Positions 22,211 through 34,199 of a stretch of DNA of 64,000 nt are shown one piece after another. The stretch is taken from contig MNCI01002795.1 in NCBI GenBank assembly GCA_015680685.1, positions 39,395-103,394 of the forward strand. Direction: 5' to 3'. Positions within the stretch are counted from its first letter, which is position 1, and every line of letters begins with the position of its first letter. A program made the position numbers and the translations under genes. The notes beneath the pieces are model-generated. The model did not search any database, had not been told where the DNA came from, and was given only the letters and a program-made list of their open reading frames with translations. Origin of the DNA: Gnetum montanum. Its lineage: Eukaryota > Streptophyta > Gnetopsida > Gnetales > Gnetaceae.

Positions 22211-24548
22211 GTTTAGAGGTGGTGTTTCAAGAGAAAACTCTTGATACTTTGGCCACCAACAACAAAGACAACAACAACACTAGCAATATCAATTCTGCAA
22301 CATGAGATGATCAATGAAAATGCCTACAACATGCCATGCTAAACAAGAGAGATAATGACCATAGAATCATGCCAGAAGGATTCCTTAATCTCTTAAAGAT
22401 CAAATAACAAGTTCATGGTAAACATGTCATTTATTCTTTTGTCAATATTTTTTTTACCTTTATAGAATTATATCATGCTTCAATATTGGCTCTAGCCTTA
22501 TATACTCTTTCAAGAGCATTCCATACTTGTTAGGCAATGTATGAACCATGGTTCGCTAAGGCCTAAAACTGGTAAAATCTAACCATGATTGATAAATAGT
22601 GATCTTGTTTTAGCATGTGTTTCCTATCTTGAATGGTTTAGCCTTGTTTCATTGTATTTTGACTTTTTTTGACCTTCTTGGCCTTATTTGATCACCATTT
22701 GATCATTAATTGACCTCATTTGGCTTCTACTTGGCTTTGGTTTCACTATTTCCACTTGTTATCTCTCTTGTCATCTTAGTTGATTTTGTTTGATCTTCAA
22801 TTAGTGTCTTTTGATGGATTTTGATAATCCTTGATAATCATCTAATGCCATTTGACCATGATATGACCTTCTAAGGCCTAAAACTAGCAAAAGGTAACTG
22901 TAGTTGACCATGTTTGATCTTACAATGTCTTAATTCACCCCTAATGACCTTCGTTGATCATGTTTTAACATGTTTTAGAATCAAGTTAATTTTTTTTGAC
23001 CCACCTTGGCTTTAGTATTGGGTTATTTTACATTTTTTTTACATTATTTAATAATGTTATTACACAAGTGTCACTTGATGTGCATATGTTGACATGCAGG
23101 ATTAAGCTAGAAGGATGAAGGAACAAATTTGGTTGGAGCTTAAAGCCTGAATGGGTTACCATTCATGATGTTTTTGGACCAAGTTAACCTTACATACCAA
23201 AACCTTAAGCTTGAAACCATTTTACTATACACTCATAAAAATGTAAAGTAACTTAATAACCATTAACCCTGAAGCCAAAAACATCACAGAGGGTCCCTTA
23301 GTCAAAGTTTTCATATAAGACCACAATGGTGAGGAGAAAACACATGAAACCAAGTTCCTCACCAGAATTTAACCTTGCTCAAGATAACATCAAACCCTTG
23401 CTATACAAAATTAAGGCCATCACACGCACATGTTTGCTTGTAGTGTTGTTTATAATTATTGATAGGTTACAGTGAATGATCGAGGTTGATGATCTACAAC
23501 AAGTGAGCTTGCATGATTTTCATCTCTATCTCTGTCTCTGTCTCTCTTTTTACACAACAAATTAACTAAAGAACTTTCTAACATTTGTAATTTAAGATGC
23601 AAATCCCTTTGGGTGTAATGATTGTGACCTTTGATGACCTGGTTTGATGGTTCTTTCATCTAACCCTATGCATTGTATTATGACAACATGTTTTTTTTTT
23701 GTTGTTCTCTTGGAGTTGTGCTTGTAGGGTGAAGCGTAATGGCTTCACAAAAGTGGAACTCATTATAGTAGCAAGTCACAATGTGACCTCGATGCACAAG
23801 ATTTGATGAGTTTGTCCTATCATTCCAAGGGTTCTTATTTCACTTAACTTCCATTACATCTCCTTGAGTCCAAACCTATAGCCTGATTATGACCTTCCTT
23901 ACTTTAAATAACAATGATGACCAATGTTTGCCACTCATGGATTATGGCCATATGACCTCTCCCTCAACATCTCCATTACCAAGTCCATTGAATGTAGCAC
24001 ATTTCATTCAATGAGAAAACTCAGTCAAATTCGAGCTTAGCATTGGAACCTAATGAAGGTTTTATCCTACGGAAAAAGAATGAAGGAAGCAAATTACCAA
24101 GAATTTGAAGGACTGATGAAGCCCAAAAGGACAAACCAATGACTCCAAACATGCAAAGGGAGGAGCCTAATGATCAAGGAAGCCTTAGAGTGAAGTGTTG
24201 ACTTCTTAAGAACATTATTGAGTGGCTAACACTTTGAAACACAAAGCATTAAGATCTCATCGACCATTCAAAATGTCATTTCCATAACTATAACCATAAT
24301 TTCAACATATGAAACTCATTGTTAACCCTCATGACCATTTCCTTATAGCCAAATATGGCCTTTACCCTTTGTTATCCCACCATAACCTTATCCAATCATG
24401 ACAAGCACTCTTTGAAATGGTTCGACACTACTGAATTAAGCACAAAGAGGGAACATTGGTAATGTTTTGTATTCTTTGGCCATGTCTCTCAGGTCCATCC
24501 TCCAAACATCAACAAAGAGGGACCAATAAAACACCACAAAAAAATTCA
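22211..24548 (+). other. Non-coding 3' interior of element B
   Basis: No domain is recognisable where RT and integrase would be expected. A degenerate array rich in TTGATC/TGACC words fills 22640-23000, with a partial repeat of TAAGGCCTAAAACT about 320 bp apart (22558 and 22874). A short TCTCTG microsatellite stands at 23520-23548. Confidence 0.5.
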
Positions 24549-25747
24549 TTTGGCAACCTTCACCATTAAACCTTAGATAAGATCTTATTGTAAATGTAGG
24601 ACTTGTAGCCCATGAGCTACAATCTTGCATACTTGAACTTTTGGGGCTAAAAATGCCTCATTAGTGGTGTAGCCTCACTTCCCAAGTAGAAAAAGTCATC
24701 TCATGTCTATATTTGGGTTTGGGAAGGCTAAACATACCTTGGTAATTGTCAAATTTGGCATTTTCATGGGTTTTTGTGGGGGTATACACTCAACTACGCT
24801 AAAACCACCTACCCCTAGCATAGATGGTGTTGGGTTTTCATTTTTTTAGCAAACCCTAGCATAGTCACCAATAAACCTACTGTAGCTACACACATCCAAT
24901 TTTGAAGTTGTTGGGTTTTCCATTTTCTCAGCAATGACCAACATAGACATCATATTTCCTAGCATTGATGCAATAAAAGCCAATGTAGCATCAAGAGTTT
25001 GTTTACTATTTTTAGTACCTGGTGTGATTTTGATGACCTTGGGTGTATCTAAACTTACCATAAATGGAAATACACTAAAGGTAAAAGGCCTACTACACTT
25101 GTGTATGATTTCAATCTATTAGCAATCATGGAAAAAAAATTGTAGCAACAAATTAAACACTAGCAGCCTATTTAAACAAAGTTCCAACACTTTGATAGAA
25201 CTTTCTGGCAAATTGGCAATTGATTGAGCATTGGAGACTCTCAATGCATTGCCCATTAGTAAAAGGTTAAGCATTTTATCATCATTTTTTACAACAAACT
25301 TAGTAGATTCACATCTAAGAACCAACAAGGAGGTTTTTGAAATTGGAGCTTAGAAGCACCTAGATTGTGCAACCGACTACAGAACATAACTTGAAAGTTT
25401 CACTAAACTTCAAGCACCATTCGGCCACTCCTTGTGCATCTAGACATACATACTTGTACATCTTGAAACTCTACTTCTATAATATTTTTATTAGTTTAAT
25501 AATAATAAGCAGGTCATTTATTTGTGCAAGTTTATTCCAAGTTTTAATTTTGTGCTTTTTCTTAGATTAGATCTACATATTTTCATTTAATTTGTTTGCA
25601 TTATTTACAGTTCCTAATTCCCTAAGTGATCAACAAGACTATCTAGGGTGCTTCAAATCCTCTTCTCAAAGGCCCTTGGGATTTGAAGTTAGGCTGTTTC
25701 ACCTAGAATTTTTAGCTTTTTAGCAACCAAATTTTTTAGGCACTACA
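24549..25747 (+). repeat. Right LTR of element B
   Basis: Aligns with 16522-17750 over its length and ends CACTACA. It lacks the 81-bp duplication found in the left LTR. Its first bases read TTTGGCAACC where the left LTR has TGTTGCAACC. Confidence 0.75.
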
Positions 25748-28169
25748 TATTCCTTTCTCTTTTTTTAGAACAATTTTTTCTATTTCTTAAAGTGCTTCAT
25801 TTTTTTATTTTTCTTATATTTAAACTTGAATTTTTATTTTATTTTTTAAATTTTCTTTCTTTTTTAATGTTATGTTTTTTAATAAATAAAAGAGGTGAAT
25901 CTAGTTGTTGTTGTGAAAGCAAGGTTTTATCTAGGTGAAAAGTGGTTTTTAAGTACCAAAAATAAGGTTTTTAGAAGAAAAAAAACATTAATTAACAAGC
26001 TGGAAAATTGATTTTTTTTTTAATTTTTTAATTTTTTTCATGATGTAGGGGCCACTTCCATAGCATATTGAAGTTTTTAAGGTACTTTGGTATAGTTTTT
26101 GGCTTGGATTTTTTGGTCCTTGGGGTTTTTCTCAAGGCTGTGCCTAGGTTTGGGTTACTTTGGAGCTTGTTTTGGTTGAGATGAAGTGCACCTTTGATTC
26201 ATAAGCTAGCTTACCAACTAATGAAATGTTTTTTAGTGTGATAAGTTTGGATGGTGGTGTGTTGAATATTTGTGACCTACCTTTTGACTTTTGAAATCAC
26301 AATGTCAACACAAGAGCCTTGGGAATAAAAATTGCTAATTTTTTTGATAGCCAAACTAAGCCCAAATCATGCCCAAAACTTTCTCATGTTGGCATATATG
26401 TTGTGGTAGCCTAATTGGGATGAATACTAGAGTATTTAACTTTTATTTAAGAGTTTTAGGTGGTTTTGACTTGGTTTTTAACCTCCAATGACTTCCAAGG
26501 CAATGTTAGGGTTTTAGCATTAAAATGTAAAGTTTTTGTGGTTAACATCAATAATTTTTTATTCATGGGTTGTAAGTATGCTAGAATATATGTTGGGCCA
26601 GAATAATAGGCTTAAACACCAGTGTAATTGATCCACCTTGGTGAGTTTTGTCACTTTTCAATTTAGTTTTCCAAGCCATGGAGCTACCCATGTCAATGCC
26701 TAAGGTTGTGGATGAAAATATGACATTCTAAGGCTGCATTGACCCTGGTAAATTCTTGAATCAATTTATAACTAGCTTATATTTTGTCCTACCATATTAA
26801 GCTCAAATTCTTAGTATAAGAACCAAATTTGACAACTCTCTAAGGTTTTTTGACAAGATTTTGACCCTTGTGTCTTCCTAAGGTAGCAGCTAGAGTTTTG
26901 GCATGGATCAAAATGAATAAATTTTAATTTTTTGAGTGTTCTTACACTTTTTATTATGCTATGGTAGAATAATTAGCCTAAATCACAACTTAATAACCTT
27001 AAAATATTAGCATATAAGGTCTTTGAATGGAATTCTTACATTGGTGAAAATTGTTGAGAACATTCAATTTTTTCAATGGGTCATTTTGACATTTAGAACT
27101 TGAATTAATTGTGGAATAATCTTGGTTATGATTAGTGTACATTGATAATAATTCTAGGATTCTTTTAGCTTGCTTTAATGTCAAAGGTTTGGTGGTTCTT
27201 ATGTTAGGTGTAAGATTGAGTTGAAGGCCCAACGTCTTGTGATAAAAGTAAAAACTTGTCCTAGGAACTTGAGTGTACAAGGCCTTTCATTAATTATTCT
27301 AGTTTAAGACAAAGGTAAAAGGGTATTTCTTAGTTTTCAAAGGAATTTTGATCATTATTGCTTAAAGGTCCTACACATAAGACTTTCTTCCACACTAAAA
27401 TCTCAATGTTGAAACCAATTCCACCACATCTCTCCAAGTGTTAGTGCCTAGAATCTTTAGTGGTGCTCAACAAGCTTGATTCACCTCACCTTCCTAGCCA
27501 TCCTTGCTCATAATAACCTCTATTCATAATGTTGTAAGGTCAAGGGATCTTAGGTCATTTTCTCACCATTTTCTAGGGGAAAAACTTTATCATCTTCGAC
27601 AATAATGGGTAACAAGAAAGTAGGATCTCTGAGCTGAAATCCCATCTTGGATGAGATAGAGGAAGCTACCCAAGTGATCTCTTTTCTACCAAATCATAGT
27701 CCTAATGAAGGATTTTCAAGGACCAAGTTCTTGCCATTTTTCTTAATTTTTTTCAAATTTGTGAAAATTTTTTTCCATATCTAGGTTTACCTAGGCTGAA
27801 TTTTTTCGATAAGATTACATCAAATGTCAAATCTAGGCTTTTTCATGGTATTAGGGTTGAATTATTAGTTTTGGTAATAAATTTATGCAAATTTGAATTT
27901 TTTATCACACTTATGCTCAGCATTTTTAGCCTGTATTGTTGAATTTTAACTTAAGTTTGTTAATTTTTTTCTAGGTTGTATATGATGGAATTTTATAGTT
28001 TTGAGCTTGTGGGTTTCTTGTATGTTCTAAGGCTATTCTAGAGGTGGAATTATAAATTTTTGAAAATTTTCATTGAATTTTTTCTTTGTAAAATCATGCT
28101 TAAGCTAGAAAAAATTGGTTAGAAACTAGCAAAACTTTTGTTTTGTTTGTTTGTTTGTTTGTTTGTTTN

Positions 28170-28209
<40 letters not shown>

Positions 28210-29389
28210 AACTAGATTACAGTGTTTTCAATTAATCATGGTTACCTAGTACTTTTTCTATGTACAAAAAGTCAAAAAAAATTTAAAAAATTCTATAGTG
28301 TTTTTTCTAAGCCTAGAATGTTACAACGGTTACTTTGCAATTTTTACATGCATAATGTGATTATCTGACTAAGTTTGGGCAACGTTGGACATAAGGGTTG
28401 GTTGGGATTTTCCATGCGCATGATTAGTGTATGGTATTAGTTGTTTTTGATGCCACAACATAATTTAGTTTTTGGGTTTTGTAGTGGTAAGGTTTGGGAG
28501 TGTATGATCTCCAAAACATAGCAAAACTTTTGTTCTTTCCCTCCACCTCATCCTCAATTTTCAAGCTTTACCTAGCTTGTTGATCATGGCTTCATGGAAA
28601 AATCCACCCTTCGATAGCCAACATTGTCACTTTGGCTAAAATTTGTTATAAGAATTTTAGTTTCAAGGTAAATATTTGTAATTATGCTAGCTTGAAGGCT
28701 TCATGAATTAAGTGTTTGTGGAAATGTTTAAAATTAGTTACAAAGTAGTTTTTCATGTAATAAACTTGTTTATTAAAGTGTTGATTTTGGTTTTGAAGCC
28801 TATAGCTATCTCATGGAAATGTTGGTATTGAAGAGTTACTTTTAGTTGAAACTTAGTTAATTTTTGTTATCAAAGTTTAATGGTTTTTCCATGGTCTAAT
28901 GATCATGTGTTTTGATTACATGTAGGGCTTTTTTGAAACCCATCTTGGTGGTTATTAAATTTGTGGGAATCCTATGCTTCACGGGAGTCATCACACAAAG
29001 CAGCTTGAGACCTAGCTTCCACCTTGAAAAGAGCACCCTAATATGGTTTAGACCCAATGCTAAAGAATTTATGAGATACCTACTATACAACTATAGTTTT
29101 CATTATTGAAATCCTTTTTCCTAAATGTTCTAATTACATTCTAAAAGACTAAATACACTCATTTGGTGAGTTTTAAGTATTTATTTAAAATTTAGAACAT
29201 GCTAGAGTATTCCCAATATAATATCAACAACACCTTTCTCATTAGCCATCGAACCAATACTCACTTCCAAAAGCCCTAAGAATTGTTTACCTACTTGAAA
29301 TGTAAGTTTTGTTTTATGTTTTAAACTCATTTTTGGTTTTAATTCTGATGATATTTGTATAAATATTTTTATGTTTGATTTTCTTGTAG
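25748..29389 (+). other. AT-rich stretch with possible upstream exons
   Basis: Most of it has no coding signal. Candidate upstream exons of the spliced gene downstream are: 27604-27740 (ATG GGT AAC..., NPILDEIEEATQVIS after one stop), 28586-28667 (starts ATGGCTTCATGG, donor AAG|GTAAAT), and a stretch from 28926 after the acceptor ATGTAG. None can be joined with certainty. Confidence 0.35.
28137..28207 (+). repeat. (TTTG)n followed by a single N and poly-T
   Basis: About eight TTTG/GTTT units up to 28168, an N at 28169, then 38 T. The N marks a sequencing or assembly problem in the homopolymer. Confidence 0.9.
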
Positions 29390-29655
29390 GTATACGATGA
29401 ACCGTGAAGGGTTGGTTAAGAATGACCAAACTTTGTCTTTAGCTCATATAACTTTAGAGGTCTTTAGGCATGACATAGTTGTAAGAGTGCAAGTGCTTAA
29501 TAAACTTGGCAATGAGTTTAGTGGACACATCAAACAATATTCTAATATATATCAACTAAGTTTATCCAATAAATGTGCACATAAGTGGTGGTTTAGTGCA
29601 GATTTTTGAGCATCCATGACACTTTTGTCTAAGGTATTAGCCATGCCTCCACTTG
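29390..29655 (+). pseudogene. Exon 1 of the spliced pseudogene
   Basis: Acceptor TTCTTGTAG at 29381-29389 and donor TTG|GTAAGT at 29656. The frame from ATG 29397 reads MNREGLVKNDQTLSLAH and continues with HKWWFSADF, one TGA at 29607, then LLSKVLAMPPL. Its last G joins exon 2 in phase (GAT). Confidence 0.55.
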
Positions 29656-29798
29656 GTAAGTAAAAATAATTAGAGCATGGTTAACATTTTTGTTTGTTTT
29701 TTAAATTTTTCTTTTTAGTTTTTTAGTTTTATGGATTTCTAAATTTTTCAATTTTTTAGTTTTAATTTGACTAATGGATTGATTGTGTCATCTTGTAG

Positions 29799-30854
29799 AT
29801 TCCATACGAGAGTTCATGCTTGTTGTCACTATTTTAGATCATGCTACGAAGAGAATTCAACTCAAGTGGAACAAAGTGGAGGTCTCGTAGTAGTCATTGG
29901 AAGACAAGCCTCCATTAGATCTTCAACAAAGTTTAATTGATGCTAGTTTATATGATTTATTTATGTTTCATCGCCCATCCATGTCATCTATTGAAATGTT
30001 AAATGTGATTAGCTCCTTTGATAAGAATGTCACCAAATTTTTCACTCATGTTCATGGTGTCCCTATAGTTTTGAGCATTAGTGAGTTCATGTTTAATGAT
30101 ATCTTTGGCATACCTTCCGATGGTATCAAGGTTGTTGATAGAGTAGGGAAAGATTCAAGTATTCATAAGAAATTAGAGTCTTGGTTGAACTCTCCTCTTA
30201 GTTCTCTATATCCTTTTAACAAATGTAAAGATAAAGAAGCAAATCAAACCTATTCTCATTTCCACTATAGAGCTTTTCCCTTGTTTTAATCTCAAAAGAA
30301 ATTTTTTTGGTTTTAACAGGCTTGGACAATGAAGAAACTTTTAATGGATGGTATTTTATTCAATTGGGATACCTTCTTGGTTAATGGGCTACAGGAGAAA
30401 ATTAGAAAACTCCTCAATAACCTTGATTGTACTTGTCATGTTCACTTCACTTTCTTTAGTGCATATTTTAGGAGGTTTGCAGAGTTTCTAGTGTTCAAGA
30501 GAGATGGAAAATGGGTTGGATGTAATACCTCTAAGCTCTCTAGACCATGAGCAAAACATGTTATAAGCATTATGCATTATGACAATGCACTTGCAAAGGA
30601 TGTGGGTGAGTCACTATCTATTACCACTAAGAATGTTAGTGGTATATGTGATTATTCCCTTGATAGCATGGGAGCTAAGCCTCATGATACCCAAAAGAAC
30701 ATAAAGGAGGCAAAATAGTTTCGGGTTAAAGCAGAAGGTGTTGTTAGAGAGAAAATAAAAATTCCTTGTGTTGGAGAAAACATTAAAGTTCCAAATAAGC
30801 TAACTCCTGAGAAGATAATCCTTAAGCTTAACAATCCAAATTAGGCCATTGGTG
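29799..30854 (+). pseudogene. Exon 2 (large exon) of the spliced pseudogene
   Basis: Acceptor CATCTTGTAG, donor GGTG|GTATGT. One frame stays protein-like for 352 codons: SIREFMLVVTILDH, HGVPIVLSISEFMFNDIFGIPSDGI, KLESWLNSPLSSLYPF, MKKLLMDGILFNWDTFLV and NKLTPEKIILKLNNP. Stops are at 29888, 29891, near 30287 and 30311, at 30548, near 30718 and near 30841. The GVP...FGIPxxGI pattern loosely resembles N-terminal regions of plant retroelement-linked ORFs; this is a weak impression. Confidence 0.6.
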
Positions 30855-30971
30855 GTATGTATACATTTATTCTTGTCTTTAAATTACATGTTTTTCTTTA
30901 GGTTTATTTTTGTTTTTTTTTAGTGTTCACTAACTTATTTTATATTATTGGTGGTTGTTCTTTTGTTGTAG

Positions 30972-31148
30972 GGAGATAACAAGAGTTGGTTACCCAAGTT
31001 GCCGCCATTGTAGCAAAAGAGCAATGACACAAGGAGGAGGAGGAGGAGTAAAGATAACCTATGGGGGCCTTAGATGCACTAGATACCATTCTAGATGATC
31101 TTCCCTTGAAGGACAACCCTCCAATAATCATAACTCCTAACCTCCCTT
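30972..31148 (+). pseudogene. Exon 3 of the spliced pseudogene
   Basis: Acceptor TTGTTGTAG, donor CCTT|GTTTTT. In the phase set by exon 2 it reads QELVTQVAAIVAKEQ, a Glu-rich run, and MGALDALDTILDDLPLKDN, with four stops in the acidic part. A GGA/GAG microsatellite lies at 31040-31050. Confidence 0.5.
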
Positions 31149-31210
31149 GTTTTTCTTTTTTAATATTTTTATATTTTGATTTAACTTATTACAATGTTGA
31201 CTTGTTGTAG

Positions 31211-31348
31211 CCATCAAATTATGTGAACCTTGTAGGAAATCCACATTCCATGCTAAGCCTTGGGTGGAGGCCCCAAACAAAATGGACTTTATGAAAGGAA
31301 TGATGGATGATATGGTTGAGAGGTTTCAACAAATTGTCCCCGATGTTG
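31211..31348 (+). pseudogene. Exon 4 of the spliced pseudogene, open
   Basis: Acceptor ACTTGTTGTAG, donor TTG|GTAAGA. No stops: KLCEPCRKSTFHAKPW, then MKGMMDDMVERFQQIV. It joins exon 3 in phase (T|CC). Confidence 0.6.
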
Positions 31349-31503
31349 GTAAGATAAAGTATATTTACTTTTGCATTGTTAAAGCATTTTAAGGTTACAT
31401 GGTTTTAGGAGATTTTTTTTCTTTATATTTAGGTTATTTTATGTTTTTTAGTTATTATTTTATTTAATGATTCTTGTGTTTTGTATTTTTTGTTTTATTA
31501 TAG

Positions 31504-32021
31504 TTTCCAAAGGTGGAATCCCTCAAGAAAGTATGAATTGGATGAATTCCTTGAAGTTCCTTCTGATCTGAAAAATTTTCCACCTAGGTTGTATGAAGGG
31601 ACAACAAAAATGTGCTACAACTTATGTAAAAATATTTTGGGAGTCCTAGTGTACAAATGAGTTCTTGTTTGAATGAATTGCAGCATTCGAAAAGGAAAAC
31701 AAGGGACTAAAATTCAAGGTTATGAGCCTTGAAGATCAGAAAAAATTCATAGAGGCACATGTTGAAAATAGGGATCCTTTGCATACAAAGGAGATTGAGT
31801 GGTTTCATTATTGGAGTATCATCCAAGGAAAAATTTCTCTAACCAGAAGCAATGTTGGAAAAGACATGCAAATAGATCTCTTGGTTCATAAATCAAAGGA
31901 ATGGCAAGACTACTATTCATGGATGTTAGAATGGGGAAGGCAACAAAAGGCACATAAAAGGTTATACAAAGCGAAAAAGGCCAACTCTGTTAGGTTATAC
32001 AAAGTGGAAAAGGCCAACTCT
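31504..32021 (+). pseudogene. Exon 5 of the spliced pseudogene
   Basis: Acceptor TTTATTATAG, donor TCT|GTAAGT. Begins in one frame (KYELDEFLEVPSDLKNFPPR) and, after about one base shift near 31620, continues EFLFE-x-IAAFEKENKGLKF and an open stretch from ATG 31722 (MSLEDQKKFIEAHVEN; EWFHYWSIIQGK; WQDYYSWMLEWGRQQK). It ends with a 33-bp in-frame tandem repeat (RLYKAKKANSV / RLYKVEKANSV) whose first copy ends in a donor-like TCT|GTTAGG. Confidence 0.6.
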
Positions 32022-32081
32022 GTAAGTACAAAATTCTTGTATAAGGGATCAATGTAGAGGATACTTACATGTTATTTTTAG

Positions 32082-32351
32082 AATCATTAGTTGTTGCTAA
32101 TTCTCCTAGCCCTCAAATCAAGACTGTATCTGGTGAGATGATCATCACTGATTTTTTCCATGCCCATCACTAATTTTTTCCATGCCCCACCTAAGTGGAC
32201 AGAAATATAGAGGGGAAAAATCTTAGCAATAGTGGATCTTGGAGACAGTGACTAGGTGAACATGAGTAAAGAACAAATTCTTCATAGATTAGAGAAAGGG
32301 CTTCAAAGATTTAACCCAAAAGATATAGCTCATGAGTTCCCTAAGTTTTGT
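32082..32351 (+). pseudogene. Exon 6 of the spliced pseudogene
   Basis: Acceptor TATTTTTAG, donor TTTTGT|GTAATT. Reads SLVVANSPSPQIK, then, after a 22-bp tandem duplication at 32148-32191 that shifts frame, KWTEI, ILAIVDLGDSD and MSKEQILHRLEKGLQRFN. Two TAG stops remain. Confidence 0.5.
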
Positions 32352-32476
32352 GTAATTAGTGTTTAAAATTTTATAGTTTTGTTTTATTTAGTTTATGTTA
32401 TCACATAGTTATGTTATATTTTTATTATTTTTGGTTATTATGATCACTAATTATTTGTATGTTTTATTGTTTATAG

Positions 32477-32566
32477 GTTCTAGGCAATAAAGATGATAAC
32501 ACTAATAAAGGTGCTAATAGTTTGGATGATATTGATGATGACATCCCTCATCCTCTTGTTGCCTAG
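32477..32566 (+). pseudogene. Terminal exon 7 of the spliced pseudogene
   Basis: Acceptor TTGTTTATAG. In the phase of exon 6 it reads VLGNKDDNTNKGANSL, then DDIDDDIPHPLVA and TAG: a short acidic C-terminus. Confidence 0.55.
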
Positions 32567-33349
32567 TTTTGGTTATAGCTAGACATGTGACACTTTGTTA
32601 TTTTTGTTACTTATTATAAGTGGTTTTTATATGTTGCCTACTATAGCCCTTAGGACTATGTATTGCCATTATCCCTTTTATTATTGGGTTATATGTTGCA
32701 CAATGCAACTATGGCTATGAGACACGGATGTTACTATTTTATTGTTTGTCACATAGTGTGACTATTATAAGTAGTTTAGTTTTATGATACTTTAAATCTT
32801 GTATATTATTATTTTTAGTCTAGATTTATATTTTTGTTGCATAAAAGGGCTACACATTAAGATGACATGGTTCCAAAATGAAGTAAGATTATAAAACAAG
32901 GTATAATTGAAAATAAGCAAGAAAATGATTTATGACATACACATAAAAAAAAGGAAAAGGAAAATGTGAATTTACCAATTTTAGGCCTTAGCAGGTCACT
33001 AGTTGAGGCTCTTTTTTTGAATTTTAGTTTTGTGTTTTGCTAATTTTTTATGCTATTTTATAGTTCTAAGTAAACATAAAAGAAGACATGAATTGTAATG
33101 TAATGCAGAAATGAAAAGTAAGGCTATTTAATAACAGAAAAATATAATGTAATAAGGAAAAAGCTNAGAAAAGTAAGGCTATTTAATAACAGAAAAATAT
33201 AATGTAATAAGGAAAAAGCTTAAAAATAGAAGCGAAACATGTAAGTAAAATAGAAAACAACGTTATAGATTAAAATATTACACCATATCATACAAGGTTG
33301 AGCATGTAGAAATCATACACAATTGCACAACTATTTTATGATCTTCAAG
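32567..33349. other. AT-rich stretch, no gene; contains an assembly join
   Basis: No coding signal. The 53 bases 33113-33165 recur exactly at 33168-33220 around a single N at 33166 (contig overlap left unmerged). Confidence 0.6.
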
Positions 33350-33499
33350 ATATTAGGGAATGTGTAGGCTCTATGTTGCATAATTTTTTACTCTTTCATC
33401 CCCTTCACTAACAATGTTAAATAGGATCTCATCCCATGTTTCGATCATGACCTCTACATTGTTGTTCTTGATTTTCTTAACATCATTTTGGTTCTTTGT

Positions 33500-33975
33500 T
33501 TTGTTTTGGATTACAAGAGTTTCTTCTTGAAACTCCACCTCGAAGCCCTATTCTATACCAATATTATTAACAAATAATGGGATCATGCAGTATCCATGAA
33601 TGATAATTTCACCTTCCTCATAAGGTAGGTGAATTTCCTAATGAACTGGAGAAGAGACTACTCATAATTTTACTAAATAGGATCTTCCAAGGATTAGATT
33701 AAATCCTATCATCTTTTCTACTACTAGGAAATCAACAAAGGTTGGGAATTGTTCTCTAGCTACAAAGTTAAGTGAAATAGACCCCTTTATAGTCCCTCAT
33801 GATCCTTTAAATGATTTAAGGATGAAGTTGAGGTGTTTTGCATGTGCTCCACCAAGCCTAACTACTCCACAATTAAAAAGTGTATGACATTTGTAGCTAT
33901 CACATCATCTACATGCATCTAGTGCACCTTGTATTGGCCCATTCTTATCATTATAAACAAAGGAGCTTTTGACAT
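33500..33975 (-). pseudogene. Protease region of B'
   Basis: Minus strand reads MGQYKVH, then MHVDDVIATNV after a TAG, and later a LILGRS-like block, parallel to B at 21820-22100. The active site again shows Asp-Asp in place of Asp-Thr/Ser, suggesting the change predates the split of the two copies. Multiple stops. Confidence 0.65.
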
Positions 33976-34199
33976 GTCACCATTTTCTGAGTTGATTTTG
34001 ACCTCACTTTCTTGAAGTGTTAAGGTGTTTAACTTAATCTTTTCCCTAGGTAAGGAAGGAACCATCATTGCATGGATGGACTCTTCATTGGTAGGGATAT
34101 TTTCACCTATGGGAATAGCTACCAACATCTTAACTAAGGCTTTGTAGTGAGCATGGGAAGTCATAACTAGATCATATGGGCTCAGGGAAGTGTTTTTTC

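Larger units (their letters stand above)
16522..25747 (+). mobile_element. LTR element family B with gag and protease only
   Basis: Two direct repeats of about 1.2 kb (16522-17750 and 24549-25747) enclose a 6.8-kb interior. It holds a short unknown frame, a gypsy-type gag and an aspartic protease, then about 2.3 kb without coding signal before the right LTR. I find no RT, RNase H or integrase motif on either strand, so it is a gag-protease-only, non-autonomous element (like TR-GAG types) or a deletion derivative. Its LTRs differ by about 9% over the first 110 bp compared by eye. A clean target-site duplication was not found. A second, inverted copy of the family lies at 33.35-39.2 kb. Confidence 0.75.
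29390..32566 (+). pseudogene. Unrecognised multi-exon gene, decayed
   Basis: Seven exons: 29390-29655, 29799-30854, 30972-31148, 31211-31348, 31504-32021, 32082-32351 and 32477-32566. All introns are GT...AG and short (60-155 bp), with T-rich acceptors such as TTGTTGTAG. Reading phase is kept exactly across introns 1, 2, 3 and 6. The joined frame is about 838 codons and ends at TAG 32564 after an acidic tail. It contains roughly 15 stops and two or three small indels, so it is a pseudogene. Most stops lie in exons 2 and 3; exon 4 has none. I recognise no family. A gene picked up by, or encoded by, a retroelement is possible because elements B and B' flank it. Confidence 0.6.

Noticed and set aside
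16517-25752. Target-site duplication of element B
   Set aside because: ATTCA before the left LTR and TATTC after the right LTR do not match cleanly; ends or flanks have changed.
29390-32566. Genetic-code reassignment to explain many in-frame stops
   Set aside because: All three stop codons occur in the frame and other elements here use them normally; decay is simpler.
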